In this document: one piece after another, positions 61,001 through 64,000 of the stretch
How the letters are laid out: each line of letters begins with the position of its first letter
Numbering within the stretch: position 1 is the first letter of the stretch
Source: Enoplolaimus lenunculus
Taxonomy: Eukaryota; Nematoda; Enoplea; Enoplida; Thoracostomopsidae
DNA: 64,000 bases
Direction: 5' to 3'
NCBI GenBank assembly: GCA_030248215.1
Contig: JASANG010001350.1
Coordinates: forward strand, 35,889 to 99,888
The notes under the pieces: model-generated
Told to the model about the DNA's origin: nothing
What the model saw: only the letters and a program-made list of their open reading frames with translations
The model's database searches: none
Made by a program: the position numbers and the translations under genes

Positions 61001-63807
61001 GGGGTGACGGACAGTGCTATAAGTCTAAAAGTTTTGTGGCCGCCTACCCTCGGCTACTTTTGACCTATGATGGAAAATTAAACAGCTCTTTCGCGATCTT
61101 GCAGCGTCCCGTGACTGGGGTAGGTAAGTCCGAAAGTCACCAACACGAGAGGGTTACGGGCATTCCAACATAAATGAAATGTCTCCCGGCCTGAGCTACA
61201 TCGCCACCCATGTACGTTCCGAGCGAAGCAACCTCACCCAGTCCAAGAGCAACTAACTGAAACGGCTGAGTTCAGCCAACGACTCTAAGCCTAAGTGCAG
61301 CCGTAAGCCGCCAACACTCGGAATCACACATGCGTAACGATACAACCAGGCCGTCACAACAGCGGATGGAATCTGACCAGAGGGGCACGTGTCACTAAGC
61401 TAAGTGACAGCAGATAAAATTAGATAACAGCGAGCTAAACAAACTTTGCGAGCTGTTGAAAAATTTCGGCTCGCATTGATCATTATTTCTGTGCTTAATA
61501 TCGCAAATCTGGATAAAATGCGTACGCTTTGCGAATTCTAATCGATATCAATATTAACAAACTACTTATCAACTAGATAAAATTTCGCATACTATTTCCT
61601 TTTGACTGCGGGCTACTCTTTAAACGATAAAACACCCTGAATATGTAACTAGCACCAATCCACTTCAGGGCTAAAATACATACTCTACATTGCTTATGCA
61701 TGCTAAGCAACTTGTACACACGACCAGCGGGTGACTAGACTAGCACTCGGGGGACTAAGAAAAAGGCGGGTCGACCCAGCAGAGATGACAGAAAAGCGAG
61801 ACCTAGAAGGTAAGAGCGAAACTAAGAGACAGAGTACAGACTAGTCTGAAATGAGTTGGTGCAACCTAATGTGTGTGATAAATACTATGTAAAGAGGGAG
61901 CTAGGCTTAGGTCCCCACCGTGCGGGTGGATCGCTTAAGCCTAAGCGTCGCGAAGCAGGTAGATTATCTAACAGCCAATAGAACTACTCCGGTGTTAGAA
62001 ATTTATTAGCAACTAAACTAATTTCACAAAAACAACTTAGTAAACGTTACTAACTACGAACGAAATAAACTGATAAACTTGACTCAAAAACAGCATTACC
62101 CTGTGTGCGTCATCCGCGGCGTTCTGTAATTGCATTGCCTCCAACTCAGCCTCGACCTCCGGTGTCAGGTGAGAAGCTACCCACCTGGCGTCAGAGGTCG
62201 AGGGCTGAACTCCGGCGCGTCCGGGTTAAGCGGTGATGAAACCCTACTGTCGGGCTATTCCGCCAGTTTTTAGCCAAATAAACTAATTAGAACAGTATGC
62301 AAACTTGGCTGAAATTATGATACACCTCTTATATGGTAGCCTGAATTTCCGCAATAATTTGATGGGCGACTACGCTTTTGTATAGCGCAAGTAGGAACAT
62401 GCAGGTGTAAATGTAGAAAAGCCTTACCACAATATCGGGTATGGCATGCACCGGCCGTAAAAGCGGCCGACCATGTTGATTTTGCCGAGTCAACCCGATC
62501 ATACCGGGTAAATCAACCCCTCTGCAATGACAACAATTGTAGATATCCACCCACAACGGACGTGCCCGCTGCCGCGGGCAGGTACCACCTAATAACATCC
62601 TATTCTCCATGCCACGGAGCTTACACTGGACAAGGAAATCGTTTATAACAAAATCAAATACAAACAAAACCAATAGCAATACCAAGCGCAGTGTGGTGAT
62701 ACAGTACAACACTTGCCGATAAAGTAAGACTACTGCGCTCCTGAAACTGAGATTTGAGCTCTTTTATAGCCGAAGATATTGGCTAATTAAAGGTTAATTT
62801 GCATAGTAAAATTTCGAAATTTGTATAAATTTTGATAATTTTTCGAAAAGCAACAAATTTATGCAAATTTGTTTGCTAGTTTGCGGACTAGTTGCAGAAA
62901 GCTGCCAAGCAGCTGCATAGAAATGAAATACCAGAAAACAGAAAACCAACCAGGCAAAAGCCAGGAAGGAGCACACACAGCTGTGTGTGTTTGATCCGCT
63001 AAAACCTGGGCCGGTAACTAGAGAAGAAGCATTAGGAACTCGGGTATGAAAACTGTGGTACCCCAAATTAATCCAAATTCCATTACATTTGCAGGTGCCT
63101 GGAGTTCAGTAAAATGCAGGATCACAAGCTTGCAATCCTGAAAATCCTGTCTCCGCTGCACACATTATGCCCTTTTGTGCTAATTTCGGCAGTAACCGGG
63201 CCGGTGAAATTGTTTTCAAAAAGGAGCGAGGTGACAGGGCAGTCACTTCTCTACAAGTGCCGGACGTCTGGTCAAGCGCAACCCTTAATTGAAATGCTCC
63301 CAAGCAGCTTTTTATTTATCGAACCATGTTGAATTTAAATACAAAAACTCCCTATATAAATCTGACCCAGGTAATGATCAGGGGCGGAACGTTTTTCTGT
63401 GGGACTACAATAGAGTAAGCTTAAGGTTTAGACTATCTTTTCTGGCTTATGCTTAGAGTTACGCGTAGGCTTAAGAATATACTCATTCTTACGCTTAGGC
63501 TTAGGCTTAGACTCAGGCTTAGGCTTCGGAATATGCTTATAATACTGTTCCGCGCCTGTTCTTCACATTGGCCATAAATCTTTAGTAAATAGTGTCTAGG
63601 GACGCTAAGTCGTGTTGGCTACCGCGGTTACTATATTTCGATCTTAAGGTTAACTGATAGTATCAAATTTAAATTTCAATGTTGTCTGTAATAAAAATTA
63701 TATGCAACTGCTGCTAAAAATTGCGTTTTTGTTTCAGAAACTGCGATGGGAGTGAATATAAACGCTCAGGTCGAACCAAAATCTTCGTATCTACTCGCTG
63801 TCAATAG
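57865..63807 (+). CDS. Cytochrome P450, CYP4-like (3' partial)
   Basis: Five exons (57865-58030, 58713-58825, 59717-59802, 60358-60560, 63738-63807) read openly for about 212 residues and continue past the window. In order: an N-terminal membrane anchor, the proline-rich hinge LPGP...PFIGN, a VTPTNVETVK segment, LLTKSDMYGSLKEWIGDGLL, KWHSRRKLITPSFHFSILE (the C-helix WxxxR/RRK region of CYP4 enzymes) and TAMGVNINAQ (the CYP4 ETAMG motif, with Gln for Glu here). CYP4 enzymes are ER membrane monooxygenases, commonly fatty-acid hydroxylases. The I-helix, ExxR and heme-binding Cys lie outside. Substrate is unknown. Confidence 0.85.
58290..58665. repeat. GTTTCCGTTATTT-type repeat in P450 intron 1
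   Basis: cgaatagtaaaaataacgga on the left, cggaaacgtacttccggtta on the right. Confidence 0.6.
58713..58825 (+). CDS. P450 exon 2
   Basis: Acceptor gtttcag and donor gtaagt bound an exon reading FFDRLQNLSQEYRKCGVMRI, then WVGTEVFVTPTNVETVK. The 3' intron is phase 0. Confidence 0.82.
58840..59050. mobile_element. Diverged TAACCCTTTCTCACAT element in P450 intron 2
   Basis: ccttttttcacatgaatatt, then a tttcgcgactcaggatgcgc core; the far end is lost. Confidence 0.5.
59066..59232. mobile_element. GGCCCGTAGCCAGCTC element in P450 intron 2
   Basis: ggcccgtagccagctcacct on the left and ccactctggctacgggcc on the right. Confidence 0.7.
59391..59646. mobile_element. TTAGGC-core element, TTA subfamily, in P450 intron 2
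   Basis: Starts ggcccatgttactttaagga and ends aaagtaacattggcc; flanks gcagttct / gcagtgct. This copy has the longest TTAGGC runs of its subfamily here. Confidence 0.8.
59717..59802 (+). CDS. P450 exon 3
   Basis: Acceptor tgttttag and donor gtgtgt bound an exon reading EVLTNTKLLTKSDMYGSLKE, then WIGDGLLI; intron phase 2. GDGLL matches the CYP4 consensus. Confidence 0.82.
60098..60298. mobile_element. Near-palindromic CACTGC element, copy in P450 intron 3
   Basis: cactgcaaaaaactggtgcg on the left and cacaattttttgcagtg on the right. Confidence 0.85.
60358..60560 (+). CDS. P450 exon 4
   Basis: Acceptor tttttacag and donor gtaagc. It reads NGTKWHSRRKLITPSFHFSI, later FDVCRYACKASLDIIT. The acceptor is 60 bases past a palindromic CACTGC element. 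Confidence 0.85.
60655..60995. repeat. 31-bp CG-rich minisatellite, inverse orientation
   Basis: About nine units of ccgtacggcgccgtctgtaa then ccgtgcgtcac, the reverse complement of the array at 1640. It lies in P450 intron 4. Confidence 0.9.
61000..63110 (-). other. Unclassified 2.1-kb block in P450 intron 4, possible LTR-like sequence
   Basis: Free of TTAGGC-core elements and of different composition. On the minus strand there is a TATA-like ctataaaag at 62769-62761 and a coding-like stretch (VEAELEAMQLQNAADDA, about 62130-62180). A minus-strand 127-codon open frame at 62329-62712 begins hydrophobic. No reverse transcriptase or terminal duplication was found, so the identity stays open. 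Confidence 0.3.
63364..63573. mobile_element. TTAGGC-core element, exact 8-bp target duplication, in P450 intron 4
   Basis: Ends gacccagg and cattggcc; duplication ataaatct at 63356-63363 and 63574-63581. Confidence 0.85.
63738..63807 (+). CDS. P450 exon 5
   Basis: Acceptor tgtttcag and donor gtaaga bound an exon reading TAMGVNINAQVEPKSSYLLA, then VNR across the junction. It is separated from exon 4 by a 3.2-kb intron. Confidence 0.82.
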
Positions 63808-64000
63808 GTAAGATAGATCATTTATATTTAAAACAAAACTATGTAGACAGATTCGGATTTGAACAGAATGTACCGAGCACGCGTTGCGTTTTGACCAATA
63901 TTCAGTTTTATGGTCAAGGATATGAATGCATAAACCATCAAATATTCTGATACTGAAAACACAGAAAAATACTCTGCTATATATTTTTGAGAAAATTTGT

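Overview
This looks like a window of nematode nuclear DNA. Genes are split into small exons with GT-AG introns, there are no operons, and the repeats are full of TTAGGC/GCCTAA hexamers, the nematode telomere unit. The species cannot be named. All gene models are on the + strand and come from splice sites, reading phase and cysteine patterns; most exons are too short for ORF calling.

Four genes for secreted, cysteine-rich modular proteins fill about 0.5-56 kb. They share four exon-sized modules, which I call A, B, C and TIL. A is a four-Cys module I do not recognise. B is a six- to eight-Cys module resembling the nematode lustrin-type cysteine-rich repeat. C is a six-Cys follistatin-N/EGF-like module. 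TIL is a trypsin-inhibitor-like, Ascaris-type protease inhibitor. Every internal exon is flanked by phase-1 introns, so modules can be added or lost without breaking frame. Gene 1 (471-24083, 5' end outside the window) has 20 exons ordered AB-ABB'Bk-AB-ABB'Bk-ABB'Bk-AB''-C-TIL. Gene 2 (29393-32214) is signal peptide-A-C-C-TIL. Gene 3 (36639-46846) is signal peptide-A-C-TIL-TIL(frameshifted)-TIL-B-B-tail. Gene 4 (51715-56014) is signal peptide-A-A-C-C-tail and is a paralogue of gene 3. The set looks like a tandem family of extracellular protease-inhibitor or matrix proteins.

A fifth gene starts at 57865 and runs off the right edge. It is a CYP4-like cytochrome P450, with the membrane anchor and first five exons present.

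Introns and intergenic DNA are packed with short non-autonomous elements. The commonest, about 40 copies, has GGCC(C/A)ATG...CAT(T/G)GGCC ends, 8-bp target-site duplications (ten exact cases) and a core of TTAGGC arrays. At least ten other dispersed families are present, two of them with tRNA-like cores. Satellites include a 34-bp array of 1.27 kb ending at a splice acceptor, an 88-bp array overlapping a stop codon, a 44-bp array and a CG-rich 31-bp array. No transposase, reverse transcriptase, rRNA or CRISPR array was seen.
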